A stretch of DNA of 64,000 nt. It comes from BAIKAL-G1 sp943370385. Its GTDB lineage: Bacteria; Cyanobacteriota; Cyanobacteriia; PCC-6307; Cyanobiaceae. The stretch's first letter is position 1. Every line of letters starts with the position of its first letter. The position numbers and the translations under genes were made by a program. The stretch lies in the NCBI GenBank assembly GCA_943370385.1, contig CALRQT020000009.1, forward strand, positions 1 to 64,000, given 5' to 3'. A model generated the notes under the pieces. The model was given only the letters and a program-made list of their open reading frames with translations. It did not search any database and was not told where the DNA came from. This document shows positions 27,292 to 36,091 of this stretch, piece by piece.

Positions 27292-30132
27292 GTGCTCCTT
27301 TCCGCCTCCCGGCCGATCGCCAGCCTCACCACTGCGGAGGCCCTCGAGGCCCTGCAGAGCAGGGTCACGGGCCTCGATAGCGCCGAGGCCCTGCGGCGCC
27401 ATAGCCGCTTCGGCTCCAACCAATTGCCCGCCGTTAAACGCCGGCCCCTGCTGCTGCGCTTTGGCGACCAGCTGCGCCATTTCATGGCCCTGATGCTCTG
27501 GGCCGCCGGCACCATGGCTTTTTTCTCCGGCACCCCGGAGCTGGGCTGGGCGATCTGGAGCGTGATCCTGATCAATGCCGTGTTCAGCTTCTGGCAGGAG
27601 TTCCAGGCCGAGCGCACCCTGGCGGCCCTGATCCAGGTGTTGCCCCGCCAGGTGCGGGTCTGGCGCCAGGGGGTGGTGGAGGTGCTGGCCGCCGAGGCCC
27701 TGGTGCCCGGCGATGTGGTGGAGCTGGAGGAGGGCGACCATGTGCCCGCCGATTGCCGCGTGCTCCAGGCCTCCTCCCTCTACCTCGATGTGGCCGTGCT
27801 GACGGGCGAATCCCTGCCGGTGGCCCGCAGCAGTGAGCCCGTCGCCAAGCGGCTCAAAACCACAGAAGCCAGCAACCTGCTGCCGGCTGGCACCACCGTG
27901 GCGGCTGGGCGGGCCACGGCCCTGGTTTACGCCACGGGAACCGAAACCGAATTCGGCCAGGTGGCCCACCTCACGGCCACCACCCTGCGCTCGCCCAGCA
28001 CCCTGGAATTGCAGGTGGCCCGGATCGTGCGCACGATCACCACGGTGGCCCTGTCGATGGGCACCTTCACCTTTTTGGCCAGCTGGTTGCTCGTCGGCAT
28101 CGGCAGCCAGGAAAGCCTGGTGTTCGCCATCGGCATCATCGTGGCCTTCGTGCCCGAGGGCCTGCTGCCCACGGTCACCCTGTCCCTGGCGTTGGCGGTG
28201 CAGCGCATGGCCCGCCAGAACGCCATGGTGCGGCGGCTGTCGGCCGTGGAAACCCTGGGCGCCGTCAGTGTGGTTTGCACGGATAAAACCGGCACCCTCA
28301 CCGCCAACAGCATGGCCGTGCAGGCCACCTGGCCGCCGGCCCCGGGCCCGGACGCGCCGGAGGGCGGGGCGTTCCAGGAGCTGCTTTTGCTGGCTGCGGC
28401 CCTTTGCTCTAACGCCCGGCTTGAACAGCACCGGCCGCCCGGCCAGCCCTGGCGGGCCATCGGCGATCCCACCGAAACGGCCTTGCTGCTGGCGGCCATG
28501 GAGGCCGGCATCGACCTGGAGCGGGAGCTCCATGGCTTTACCCGCCTGCAGGAGCTGCCCTTCGATTCCGAGCGCCGCATGATGACGGTGCTGCTGGCCT
28601 GGAACCGGGACCGCCGCTGGCCCGAGCCCTTAGCCCAGCTGGCGATCACCAAGGGCGCCCCCCTGGAGGTGCTTGAGCGCTGCGACCGCTGGTGGCTGGG
28701 CCCCCAGGCGAGTAGGGGCCCGGTCCCCCTGGGCGACGCCGAGCGGGCCACGGTGGTGGCGGCCAACGACGCTATGGCCCGCCAGGGCTACCGGGTGCTG
28801 GCCGTGGCGGCCCAACCGCCCCGGGCCGGCGGCGCCATGGAGCAAGACCTGGTCTTTCTGGGCCTGATCGGCCTCTATGACCCGCCGCGGGAGGGGGTGC
28901 CTGCGGCGATTCGGGCCTGCCATCGGGCTGGCATCAAGGTCACGATGGTGACTGGCGACTACGGCCTCACGGCCCAGGCGATCGCCCACCAGATCGGCCT
29001 GCTCGACCCCGGCGCCATTGCTACTGGCTCCCCCAGGGGCCCTGACGACAGCCCTGCAGCTGAAAGCCCTGCCGGACGACCAACCGGGGCCGGCGCCGAT
29101 CCGGTGCGGGTGATCAGTGGCGACGACCTGGACCGGCTCAGTGAGGTGCAGCTGCGCCAGCTGATCAAGTTCCGCTCTCGGCTGGTGTTTGCCCGCATGG
29201 CGCCGGAGCAAAAATTACGGCTGGTGCTGGCCTACCGGGCCCTGGGCGAGGTGGTGGCGGTCACCGGCGATGGCGTCAATGACGCCCCGGCCCTGCGGGC
29301 CGCCGATGTGGGCCTGGCCATGGGTCGCAACGGCACCGATGTGGCCCGCGAGGCCGCCGACATCGTGCTGCTGGATGACAACTTCGCCTCGATCGTGGCG
29401 GCGATTCACCAGGGGCGGGCTGTCTATCAGAACATCCGCAAGTTCATGACCTACATCCTGGCTTCGAATGTGGCCGAGGTGACCCCGTTCCTGTGGATGG
29501 TGGCCCTGCGCATTCCCGCGGCCTTGATGGTGTTGCAGATCCTGGCGGTGGACCTGGGCACCGACCTGGTGCCGGCCCTCAGCCTGGGCGCCGAACCGCC
29601 GGGCCCCGACACCATGGACCAGCCGCCCCGGCGCCGCAGCGATGTGCTGCTCAACCGGCCGTTGATGCTGCGGGCCTATCTGTTCTTGGGTCTGATCGAA
29701 GGCCTGCTGGCCATGGGGGGCTACCTGCTCACCTGGCGCCACTACGGCGTTGATCTAGGCCAGCTGCGGCAGCTGGCCCCGGCCCTGTTGCACCACAGCG
29801 CCCCGGCCGCGGTGGTGGCAATCCAGCACCAGGCCTCGGCGGTCACCCTCGGCTCGATCGTGTTTTGCCAGGTGGGCAACCTGATGGCCTGCCGCTCCGA
29901 TCGCCAGTCGGTGTTCCGGATGCCGGCCTTTGCCAATGGCCTGCTTTGGCTTGGGATGGCGAGCGAATGGCTGGCCTTCGCTGCCCTGCTGACGGTGCCC
30001 CTGCTCGCCGCCCTGTTCCAGCTGGCCCCCTTCCCGCTGCCGCTCTGGGGCTGGTTGGCGCTCTGTACGCCAACCCTGCTGCTGGCCGATGAACTGCGGA
30101 AGGCCTGGCGCCGGCGCCAGCGGCCGGTTTAG
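27292..30132 (+). CDS. Cation P-type ATPase with type IIC (Na/K-like) signature
   Basis: This is an ATP-driven cation pump in the cytoplasmic or thylakoid membrane. From GTG 27292 the 946 residues show TGES (171-174), the phosphorylation site DKTGTLT with D331, the KGAP nucleotide site, MVTGDYGLTAQAIA, and TGDGVNDAPALRAAD near 658-672. Ten helices are predicted in three blocks. Helix 6 reads VDLGTDLVPALSLGAEPP, which is closer to the IDLGTDMVPA string of Na/K-type (IIC) pumps than to calcium pumps. Ion choice is not provable. Alternative starts (ATG 27121 or 27034) would overlap the divergent permease gene. A phosphoribosyltransferase gene follows within 15 bases. Confidence 0.88.
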   Translation: MLLSASRPIASLTTAEALEALQSRVTGLDSAEALRRHSRFGSNQLPAVKRRPLLLRFGDQLRHFMALMLWAAGTMAFFSGTPELGWAIWSVILINAVFSFWQEFQAERTLAALIQVLPRQVRVWRQGVVEVLAAEALVPGDVVELEEGDHVPADCRVLQASSLYLDVAVLTGESLPVARSSEPVAKRLKTTEASNLLPAGTTVAAGRATALVYATGTETEFGQVAHLTATTLRSPSTLELQVARIVRTITTVALSMGTFTFLASWLLVGIGSQESLVFAIGIIVAFVPEGLLPTVTLSLALAVQRMARQNAMVRRLSAVETLGAVSVVCTDKTGTLTANSMAVQATWPPAPGPDAPEGGAFQELLLLAAALCSNARLEQHRPPGQPWRAIGDPTETALLLAAMEAGIDLERELHGFTRLQELPFDSERRMMTVLLAWNRDRRWPEPLAQLAITKGAPLEVLERCDRWWLGPQASRGPVPLGDAERATVVAANDAMARQGYRVLAVAAQPPRAGGAMEQDLVFLGLIGLYDPPREGVPAAIRACHRAGIKVTMVTGDYGLTAQAIAHQIGLLDPGAIATGSPRGPDDSPAAESPAGRPTGAGADPVRVISGDDLDRLSEVQLRQLIKFRSRLVFARMAPEQKLRLVLAYRALGEVVAVTGDGVNDAPALRAADVGLAMGRNGTDVAREAADIVLLDDNFASIVAAIHQGRAVYQNIRKFMTYILASNVAEVTPFLWMVALRIPAALMVLQILAVDLGTDLVPALSLGAEPPGPDTMDQPPRRRSDVLLNRPLMLRAYLFLGLIEGLLAMGGYLLTWRHYGVDLGQLRQLAPALLHHSAPAAVVAIQHQASAVTLGSIVFCQVGNLMACRSDRQSVFRMPAFANGLLWLGMASEWLAFAALLTVPLLAALFQLAPFPLPLWGWLALCTPTLLLADELRKAWRRRQRPV

Positions 30133-30144
30133 GGGGCCCCATCC

Positions 30145-30819
30145 GTGGCACCCGATCGAGGGGCTGCTCCCCCAAGCCCCCCCCTTTGGCAGAACCGGCG
30201 CGAGGCGGGTCTTGCCTTGGCGGAGCGCCTGCAGGCCTGGCGCGACCAGCCTGGGGCCCTGGTGATCGGCCTACCCCGCGGTGGGGTGGCAGTGGCGGCG
30301 GAGCTGGCCGGAGCCCTGCACCTGCCCCTGGCCAGTTGGGCCGTGCGCAAGCTGGGCCACCCGGCCGATCCGGAGGTGGCGATTGGGGCGATCGCCCCGG
30401 GCGGTGTGGTGCTCTGGGATCAGGCCAGCCTGCGCCAATTGGGTCTCTCCCCCCAGCAGCAGGCCCACCTGGTGGCCGACCAACGGCGGGAACTGGAGCG
30501 GCGACGAACCCTGTTTGGCGATCCCGAGCCGGTGGCCCTGCGCGATCGGCGGTTACTGGTGGTGGATGACGGCGTGGCGACTGGGCTGACGGTGCGGGCG
30601 GCCCTGGCCTCCCTGCGCCAATGCCAGCCCCGCCGGCTGGTGCTGGCCGTGCCGGTGATTGATGAGACCGGGGCCCACCAACTGGAGCCGGCCGTGGACG
30701 GCCTGGTGGCCCTAGCCCGGGTGCGGGGCCTGCGCTCGGTGGGGGCCTGGTATCGCCACTTTGAACAGCTCGAGGACGCCGCGGTTGGGGCCCTGCTGGC
30801 GGAGCATCACGGCCCCTAG
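30145..30819 (+). CDS. Phosphoribosyltransferase-fold protein
   Basis: The 224-residue protein has the PRPP-binding loop LLVVDDGVATGLTVRAAL near residue 145 and an N-terminal VIGLPRGGVAVAAELAG block. Between them lies WAVRKLGHPADPEVAIGAI. The order matches stand-alone type I phosphoribosyltransferases of unknown substrate, which are common in bacteria and often sit next to stress or transport genes. The start is a GTG 12 bases after the ATPase stop, so the two are probably cotranscribed. Confidence 0.88.
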   Translation: MAPDRGAAPPSPPLWQNRREAGLALAERLQAWRDQPGALVIGLPRGGVAVAAELAGALHLPLASWAVRKLGHPADPEVAIGAIAPGGVVLWDQASLRQLGLSPQQQAHLVADQRRELERRRTLFGDPEPVALRDRRLLVVDDGVATGLTVRAALASLRQCQPRRLVLAVPVIDETGAHQLEPAVDGLVALARVRGLRSVGAWYRHFEQLEDAAVGALLAEHHGP

Positions 30820-30898
30820 GGCCCTTGAGGCAATCCCGAGGGGAACCATCCTCTTGCTAAATCCGTCTCCCCGCCTTTGGACCTAGGTCAGATCCGGC

Positions 30899-31303
30899 TC
30901 AGCCGCGGATGTCCCGGCGCCAGAGCAGGCGGTTGAATTCATTGGTGCCATTGGGGTTCCACAGGTGCAGGCGCTTCTGTTGGGCCCGAATGAAGGCCCG
31001 GGCCTGCTCGGGGCTGAAGCGCCCCTCCTCAATTGCCGGCAGGATTTCCTGCTCCACCACCCGTTTGAGCTCCCGGGCATTGGCTGGCCTGCTGAGCAGC
31101 AGGGCCCCCACCGGGATCCGATCGGCTGGCAGCGCCTGCAGGGCCGGCGCGGGCTGGGCCTGGATTGGGGCTAGGGGCTGGGCCAGGCAGGCTGGCCAAC
31201 CAAAAACCCCCGACCCCAACAGAGCGACTAGAGCCGCAAAGGGGATCGGGGGTGGGGCGAGCCGTAAGGGCCTAGGCCGGGTTAGGCCTGGGGGGAGGCC
31301 CAA
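30899..31303 (-). CDS. Exported protein of unknown function
   Basis: From a TTG at 31303 the 134-residue product has a basic region and the hydrophobic stretch IPFAALVALLGSGVFGWPACLAQ, a signal peptide with cleavage likely after CLA-Q. The mature part ends ARELKRVVEQEILPAIEEGR, FSPEQARAFIRAQQKRLHLW and NPNGTNEFNRLLWRRD, a compact helical domain. I do not recognise a named family. It starts 8 bases after the DUF4912 stop on the same strand. The frame is open upstream within that gene, which I treat as shadow. Confidence 0.65.
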   Translation of the reverse strand: MGLPPGLTRPRPLRLAPPPIPFAALVALLGSGVFGWPACLAQPLAPIQAQPAPALQALPADRIPVGALLLSRPANARELKRVVEQEILPAIEEGRFSPEQARAFIRAQQKRLHLWNPNGTNEFNRLLWRRDIRG

Positions 31304-31310
31304 GCCAGGC

Positions 31311-32417
31311 TCAGAACCACTCCGCCTTGGCTTCGCTAGCCGGGTTGGTGTGATCTTCAGGGGTGGTGCGCTCGAAGCGCAGCACGATGTTGCGCTTCTG
31401 CTCACCGTCGATGGCGGTGGCTTCGATCGGGTAAAGCTGCTGTCCATCGCGGAAGGGCACCTGAACGCGGAAGGTGCCATCGGCCGAGAGGGGCACCACC
31501 TCCTCGCCAATCTTGAGGGTGGCGGAGGGTTCGGTGGCGCCGTACACAATCAGCTCGGCATCGGCCACCAGCCAGAAGGAGCGCTGGCGGGCAGGCACCC
31601 CACCGATGCCAGAGTCATTGCGGCCACTGGCCCAGAGGCCAGGACCGGAGTCGCTCAGGCCGCCATGGGTGCCGTGGGCCCCTGCGGCACCCTCCAGCAG
31701 ATCCAGCTCATGGAAGGTTTCCGATCCGCGGCCCATCTGGCGCATGCGCAGGGTGGCGGTTTGATACAGCTGCTCATGGAGTCCGGCTCCGAGCGCTTCG
31801 AAGGGGGCCTGGCCGGCGCTGGCCGGAGCCTGCCAGGAGCCAGGCGCGGTGGCGTTGCCGGGTTGGTCAAAGGCCGCAAACGGGGGCGGCACCGAGAGGC
31901 CATCGCCGAGGCCCGGGATCGTGACCACCGCCGAGCGGGCCAGAAGCACCCAGCCGCTGGGGCTGTGGTAGCCGAGGTCCACCCGGTAATCGCGGTCGGC
32001 CAGGGGTAGGGCCATGCCCCATTGGCTGGCGGAGCGATCCACGCTCACTTCCTGTTGGGCATGGGGGGTGGCCACGTCGCCGGAGAGGCCGGTGACATCG
32101 GCGATGCGCAGACTCAGGGCCATGGATCCCGACTGTTCCAGGCCGCGGCGATCGGCCTCGCCCAGCTGCCAGCTCGCGAAGCCCCACTGGGGCCCCTGGG
32201 CCGTGAATTGGAGCTGGGTTCCCGCCGAACGATCGCTGGGGAAAGCGCTGCCCAGGTTGGGGTCCCCAGCCAGAGCACCAGGGGAGGGCTCTTGGCTAGT
32301 AGGGACTTGCGCCGAATCAGAAGCTGCGGCGCTGTTGTCCCTGCCCAGGAAGGCACCAAGCCCTCGCTTCAGGGAACCCAAGGCATTACGGGCGGTTTCA
32401 CCGAGCGACTGGCTCAT
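31311..32417 (-). CDS. DUF4912 domain protein
   Basis: The 368-residue protein begins MSQSLGETARNALGSLKRGL, then a Ser/Ala-rich linker. There are two similar half-domains: GFASWQLGEADRRGLEQSGS ... YRVDLGYHSPSGWVLLARSA, and a second C-terminal strand region with FWLVADAELIVYGATEPSAT, LKIGEEVVPLSADGTFRVQV and PFRDGQQLYPIEATAIDGEQ. The W-x-x-x-x-x-x-x-x-x-L core and the Y-x-V-x-L-G-Y motif fit DUF4912. The last block looks like an Ig-like or carbohydrate-binding strand set. Function is unknown. It leads a pair with the exported protein downstream. Confidence 0.85.
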   Translation of the reverse strand: MSQSLGETARNALGSLKRGLGAFLGRDNSAAASDSAQVPTSQEPSPGALAGDPNLGSAFPSDRSAGTQLQFTAQGPQWGFASWQLGEADRRGLEQSGSMALSLRIADVTGLSGDVATPHAQQEVSVDRSASQWGMALPLADRDYRVDLGYHSPSGWVLLARSAVVTIPGLGDGLSVPPPFAAFDQPGNATAPGSWQAPASAGQAPFEALGAGLHEQLYQTATLRMRQMGRGSETFHELDLLEGAAGAHGTHGGLSDSGPGLWASGRNDSGIGGVPARQRSFWLVADAELIVYGATEPSATLKIGEEVVPLSADGTFRVQVPFRDGQQLYPIEATAIDGEQKRNIVLRFERTTPEDHTNPASEAKAEWF

Positions 32418-32587
32418 GGGCAGGGCCTAACTGGCGGCCTTCCTAAGCGATGGCAGCGCACATATGGTGTCTACGGCGACCAAAATCGCAAAATCCTGAC
32501 CCCGATCCCGGCTAGCTCCCCAGCGCCGGGGCAGGGTTTTTGTCTAGACCAGGCCTGCGACGTTGTCAGCCCCTGGTGCCTGAATCC

Positions 32588-33886
32588 GTGACCCCACCAG
32601 GCCCCCTCAGCTGGGACCAGCTCCAGGCCCTGGCCCCGCCGGAGCCAGACCGGGTTCGGGGAGCGACCAATGCCCAGGCCCAACTGCGCCTGTTTTGCAG
32701 CAGTGAATCCGAGGTCCGGGTCACCCTCTATCGCGACCACCACGCCTGGTGTCCCTACTGCCAGAAGGTGTGGTTGTGGCTGGAGGAACGGCAGATCCCC
32801 TACCGGATCCGCAAGGTGACGATGAACTGCTACGGCGACAAGGAGGGCTGGTATCGCCAGCGGGTGCCCTCCGGCATGCTGCCCGCCCTGGAGATCGATG
32901 GCCGCCTGATCACCGAAAGCGACGAGATCCTGGCGGCCCTCGAAGCCGCCTTCGGCCCCCTGGAGCGGTCCCTCCAAGACCCGGACGTGCTAGCCCTGCG
33001 CCAGCTGGAGCGGCGCCTGTTTCGGGCCTGGTGCCAGTGGTTGTGCTGCACGGGCGAGGCGGGCCCCGCTAGCGAGCCGGCCGAGCGCCATTTCGAGAAA
33101 ATGGCCGACCTGGTCGATGGGGCCCTGGCCGTCCATCCGGGCCCCTGGTTCCTGGAGCGCTTCAGCAGTGTGGATGTGATCTTCACGCCCTACCTGGAGC
33201 GGATGGGCGCCAGCCTCAGCTACTACAAGGGCTACGGCCTGCGCCAACGTCATCCGGCCATCGACCGGTGGTTCACCGCCCTCGAGCAGCGGCCCACCTA
33301 CCTGGGAACCCAGTCCGATTTCCACACCCATGCCCACGATCTGCCGCCCCAGATGGGGCAGTGCCTAGCCAGTGGCACGGAGGCCCAGATCGCCTGCGCC
33401 CGGCAGATCGACCAGGGGCCCTGGCTGCCAGCGGCGGCCGCCAGCGCTCCTGGGCCTGATGACCTCGACTTTCCCCCCGGGCTAAGCGCCGTCCCCGTGC
33501 TGGAAACCCGCCAGCTCGAACCCCCAGGGGCAGCTCTGGAAGCTCTAGCTCGGGTGCTGAAGCACCGTCAGAGCTTGCTGGCCGTCAATCCCCACGATGG
33601 CGCCGCTTTGGATCAGGGCCTGGCCTGTGCCCTCACCCGCCTGGTGAGCGGTGCGGCCTGCCCTCCCCCCGCGGGCTCGGCGGCGGGGCTGCGCTATCTG
33701 CGCGACCGCATCTGTGTGCCCCGCGACATGTCCCTGCATGGGGCCCGGCGCCTGCGCCAGGCCCTCGAGAGCACTGCCCAGCTGGATCCGGCCGCCGCTG
33801 CCCCATCGATGGGCCCGATTTCGATGGGCCCGATCCCCACCAGCCACCGCCGCGACCAGGATCCACGGCGTTTCGCCCTGGCCTGA
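32588..33886 (+). CDS. Glutathione S-transferase family protein with long C-terminal extension
   Basis: The thioredoxin-fold N-terminal domain has HHAWCPYCQKVWLWLEERQI with a CPYC active site and later VPSGMLPALEIDG and ITESDEILAALE, the glutathione-binding region. The helical GST domain covers PGPWFLERFSSVDVIFTPYL to about residue 250. The remaining 170 residues, from about residue 260, hold LSAVPVLETRQLEPPG and CVPRDMSLHGARRLRQALE; the latter motif is found in related cyanobacterial proteins. GTG 32588 is chosen; a TTG at 32540 is also in frame. The gene ends in a 15-bp tandem duplication coding for SMGPI twice. Confidence 0.88.
   Translation: MTPPGPLSWDQLQALAPPEPDRVRGATNAQAQLRLFCSSESEVRVTLYRDHHAWCPYCQKVWLWLEERQIPYRIRKVTMNCYGDKEGWYRQRVPSGMLPALEIDGRLITESDEILAALEAAFGPLERSLQDPDVLALRQLERRLFRAWCQWLCCTGEAGPASEPAERHFEKMADLVDGALAVHPGPWFLERFSSVDVIFTPYLERMGASLSYYKGYGLRQRHPAIDRWFTALEQRPTYLGTQSDFHTHAHDLPPQMGQCLASGTEAQIACARQIDQGPWLPAAAASAPGPDDLDFPPGLSAVPVLETRQLEPPGAALEALARVLKHRQSLLAVNPHDGAALDQGLACALTRLVSGAACPPPAGSAAGLRYLRDRICVPRDMSLHGARRLRQALESTAQLDPAAAAPSMGPISMGPIPTSHRRDQDPRRFALA
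33806..33835 (+). repeat. 15-bp in-frame duplication near the GST gene end
   Basis: TCGATGGGCCCGATT at 33806-33820 is followed directly by the same unit with a final C (33821-33835). It codes for Ser-Met-Gly-Pro-Ile twice. Confidence 0.9.
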
Positions 33887-33984
33887 TCGCCAATCCCCCA
33901 TCGGCCATTCATCCCGGCAATCGCTGCGGGCCAATCCCAGATTGGCAAGGTCCCTTCGGTCGTTTTTGCCCCCCCCCCGGCTGC

Positions 33985-34022
33985 CTGGCAGGGCCCAGTT
34001 GTCCGGCAGGGCCCAGCTGGTC
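33985..34022. repeat. 19-bp duplication upstream of the DedA gene
   Basis: CTGGCAGGGCCCAGTTGTC and CGGCAGGGCCCAGCTGGTC lie end to end, with a third, decayed unit (TGGCCAGGAGCC...) after them. The duplication ends 24 bases before the DedA ATG. Confidence 0.8.
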
Positions 34023-34046
34023 TGGCCAGGAGCCAAGATTGCCCCC

Positions 34047-34715
34047 ATGGATTTCATCAGTAGCCAGGACCTGGTTGAGCTGCTTGGCCGCTGGGGCTAT
34101 GGGGTGATTTTTGCCGGCATGCTGCTGGAGAACGCCGGCCTGCCCCTGCCGGGTGAAACCCTCACCCTGCTGGGGGGCTATGCCGCCGGCAGTGGCCAGA
34201 TGTCCCTCTTTGGCGTGATCGCGGCCGCGGCGTCGGGCGCCATCCTTGGCGACAACATCGGCTACTGGGTCGGGCGCCGCTTCGGCTGGGACCTGATGCT
34301 GCGCCTGGGCCTCTGGTTGCGCCAGAGCCCGGAGCAGATGGAGCTGCTACGCCAGCGCTTCCTGCGCCACGCCAGCGCCTCGGTGTTGTTGGGCCGCTTT
34401 GTGGCGGTGTTGCGGATCCTGGCCGGCCCCATGGCCGGAGCCGTTGGCATGCCCTACGGCCGCTTCCTGGTCTGCAACGTCAGTGGGGCCCTGCTCTGGT
34501 CAATCTCGATGGTGAGCTTGGCCTGGTTGGGGGGGCGCTGGATTCCGATGGATCGGATGATTACCGGGGTGCTTCAGTTCGGCCTGGGCCTGCTGGTGCT
34601 TGTGGCGCTCTTGGCCTTCCTGCCCAAATGGATCTCCCGCTGGCAAGCCGGTGTCCTGGATAGGGATAGCGGGCCCTCCGGGCCGGAGGCCCTCCCCCCA
34701 CGGGATGGGGCCTGA
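34047..34715 (+). CDS. DedA family membrane protein
   Basis: DedA proteins are polytopic scramblases or transporters of undecaprenyl-type lipids and matter for envelope and pH stress. The 222 residues show LLENAGLPLPGETLTLLGGY near residue 30, GAILGDNIGYWVGRRFG near residue 65, and the conserved arginine block LLGRFVAVLRILAGPMAGAV near residue 120, with GMPYGRFLVCNVSGALLW after it. Five to six helices are apparent. ATG 34047 gives the usual length. Confidence 0.93.
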   Translation: MDFISSQDLVELLGRWGYGVIFAGMLLENAGLPLPGETLTLLGGYAAGSGQMSLFGVIAAAASGAILGDNIGYWVGRRFGWDLMLRLGLWLRQSPEQMELLRQRFLRHASASVLLGRFVAVLRILAGPMAGAVGMPYGRFLVCNVSGALLWSISMVSLAWLGGRWIPMDRMITGVLQFGLGLLVLVALLAFLPKWISRWQAGVLDRDSGPSGPEALPPRDGA

Positions 34716-34751
34716 GCCCAACGTCTGCCTGGGGCCTGATCGGGCCTCGGT

Positions 34752-34925
34752 TCAGCGACCGGAGAGGGAGTCTTTGCGGGTCAGCAGGTACTGGACCAGT
34801 TCCTCCTGCAGGGCCAGCAGTTCCCGCGTGCAGCCCCGGAAGGCGGCGCGATGGCGAATCTCATCGTGCCGGGTGTGGAGGTCCCGCAGCATCAGCTCGA
34901 TGGCGTCGAGTTCAGCCCTGTTCAT
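34752..34925 (-). CDS. Small helical protein of 57 residues
   Basis: This short minus-strand gene reads MNRAELDAIELMLRDLHTRH, then DEIRHRAAFRGCTRELLALQ, and ends EELVQYLLTRKDSLSGR. The amphipathic, charge-balanced helical pattern and the proper ATG make a real small protein likely. I do not recognise a family. It is convergent with the DedA gene (36 bases between stops) and divergent from the DUF2808 gene, about 115 bases away. It may be missed by gene finders that require longer frames. Confidence 0.6.
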   Translation of the reverse strand: MNRAELDAIELMLRDLHTRHDEIRHRAAFRGCTRELLALQEELVQYLLTRKDSLSGR

Positions 34926-35042
34926 TGGCCCATGCCGCTTGCCAGCACCCTATCAAGCCTGTCTAGGTTCCCTATCACCAACGGCCGGGCCGTGGGGGCC
35001 GCAGGGTCGCTATCGCTAGCGTTGGACCATTGCCCGTTTGCC

Positions 35043-35612
35043 ATGCGCCCGTTCCTGCTCGGCTCTGCCGCCGTGGCGATCAGCCTGCTGCCCGCCCTGG
35101 TGGCAGCTCCCGAGCGGGTCGGCCTGGCGCCAGCTGGGGCGGTCGAATTGCAGGGGCAGTCCTGGTTCAGCACGCCCCCCTGGCAGGTGATTTTCACCAA
35201 CTACTACAGCGATGTGAACCAGGTGGGGGGCGAGTACTACTTCACGGTCACCCTGCCGGAGAAGGCGGGCGCGGGCCTCGGTGGCCTGTCGATCACCCAG
35301 ACCCGGGGAGTGGATCGCAGCTTTCAATTTGATCTGGCCGCCTCCCGCGCCTTCCTGGGCAGGCCCCGCCATGAGGGAGCCGCTGTGCCGGTGCAGGTTC
35401 GCTTCGATGGCGATCAGCGTCGCTTTCAGATCAGCTTCCCCCAGCCGCCCCAGCCGGGAGCAACGGTCACCCTGGCCCTCAAACCCTGGATGAATCCCAA
35501 CCAGGCCGACACCTACATATTTGCGGTGGAGGCCCTGCCGGCCGGTCCCAATCCGGCGCCGGCCCCGCTCGGCTTCGCCACCATGCAGATCTATAGCCCC
35601 TTTCGCTTTTAG
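35043..35612 (+). CDS. DUF2808 exported protein
   Basis: The 189-residue product has a signal peptide (MRPFLLGSAAVAISLLPALV, cleavage likely near AAPERV). The mature domain has TPPWQVIFTNYYSDVNQVGG, YYFTVTLPEKAGAGLGGLSI, VPVQVRFDGDQRRFQISFP and LKPWMNPNQADTYIFAVEAL, the characteristic order of DUF2808, a cyanobacterial extracytoplasmic beta-rich family of unknown function. Translation from ATG 35043 fits the signal peptide. The TAG stop lies in a 14-bp tandem repeat. Confidence 0.88.
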   Translation: MRPFLLGSAAVAISLLPALVAAPERVGLAPAGAVELQGQSWFSTPPWQVIFTNYYSDVNQVGGEYYFTVTLPEKAGAGLGGLSITQTRGVDRSFQFDLAASRAFLGRPRHEGAAVPVQVRFDGDQRRFQISFPQPPQPGATVTLALKPWMNPNQADTYIFAVEALPAGPNPAPAPLGFATMQIYSPFRF

Positions 35613-35649
35613 GCCGACCCCTTTAGGCCGACCCTTTTAGACCACCCCA
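35608..35649. repeat. 14-bp tandem repeat across the DUF2808 stop, three units
   Basis: TTTAGGCCGACCCC (35608-35621), TTTAGGCCGACCCT (35622-35635) and TTTAGACCACCCCA (35636-35649) are adjacent. The first includes the TAG stop codon (35610-35612). Confidence 0.9.
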
Positions 35650-35683
35650 GCCCTGGGGCCAGGAGCGAAGAGCCTGCGCCAGG

Positions 35684-35986
35684 ATGGGGAGCCACCGCCA
35701 AATCCCCATGGAAGCCCGCTGGAATGGAGAGCTGATCGCCAGCAGTGACGACATCGTCAAGCTGGAGGGCAACGCCTATTTCCCCGCCGATTCCCTGGTG
35801 GCTGCCCACCTGCGCCCCTCCAGCCACACCAGCGTCTGCAGCTGGAAAGGCACCGCCCAGTACTACGACCTGGTGGTGGGCGAGGCCGTCAATGCCAATG
35901 CGGCCTGGTACTACCCCGAGCCCAAGCCAGAAGCTGCTTCCATCAAGGGAAGGGTGGCCTTCTGGAAGGGAGTTCAGGTCAGCTGA
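35684..35986 (+). CDS. DUF427 domain protein
   Basis: The 100-residue protein is a single small DUF427 beta-domain: ARWNGELIASSDDIVKLEGN, then YFPADSLVAAHLRPSSHTSV, CSWKGTAQYYDLVV and NAAWYYPEPKPEAASIKGRV with a final F-W-K-G. Function is unknown; homologues are single-domain cytosolic proteins. ATG 35708 (MEARWNG) gives a tighter N-terminus than 35684. The gene ends at a strong hairpin. Confidence 0.92.
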   Translation: MGSHRQIPMEARWNGELIASSDDIVKLEGNAYFPADSLVAAHLRPSSHTSVCSWKGTAQYYDLVVGEAVNANAAWYYPEPKPEAASIKGRVAFWKGVQVS

Positions 35987-36028
35987 ATCCAGCCATGGGG
36001 GCGGCGTTGGCGGCCCAAGCCCAAAACC

Positions 36029-36063
36029 AAAGAACCCCAACCCTGATTAGGGCTGGGGTCTTT
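36029..36063. terminator. Bidirectional terminator
   Basis: AAAGAACCCCAACCCT pairs with AGGGCTGGGGTCTTT around GATT, with two small mismatches. It lies between the convergent DUF427 gene (+) and the small gene at 36092 (-). On the minus strand it runs into TTCTTTGGTTTTGG. Confidence 0.75.
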
Positions 36064-36091
36064 GCCTCGATGGGAGGGGAACTGGGCGGCT

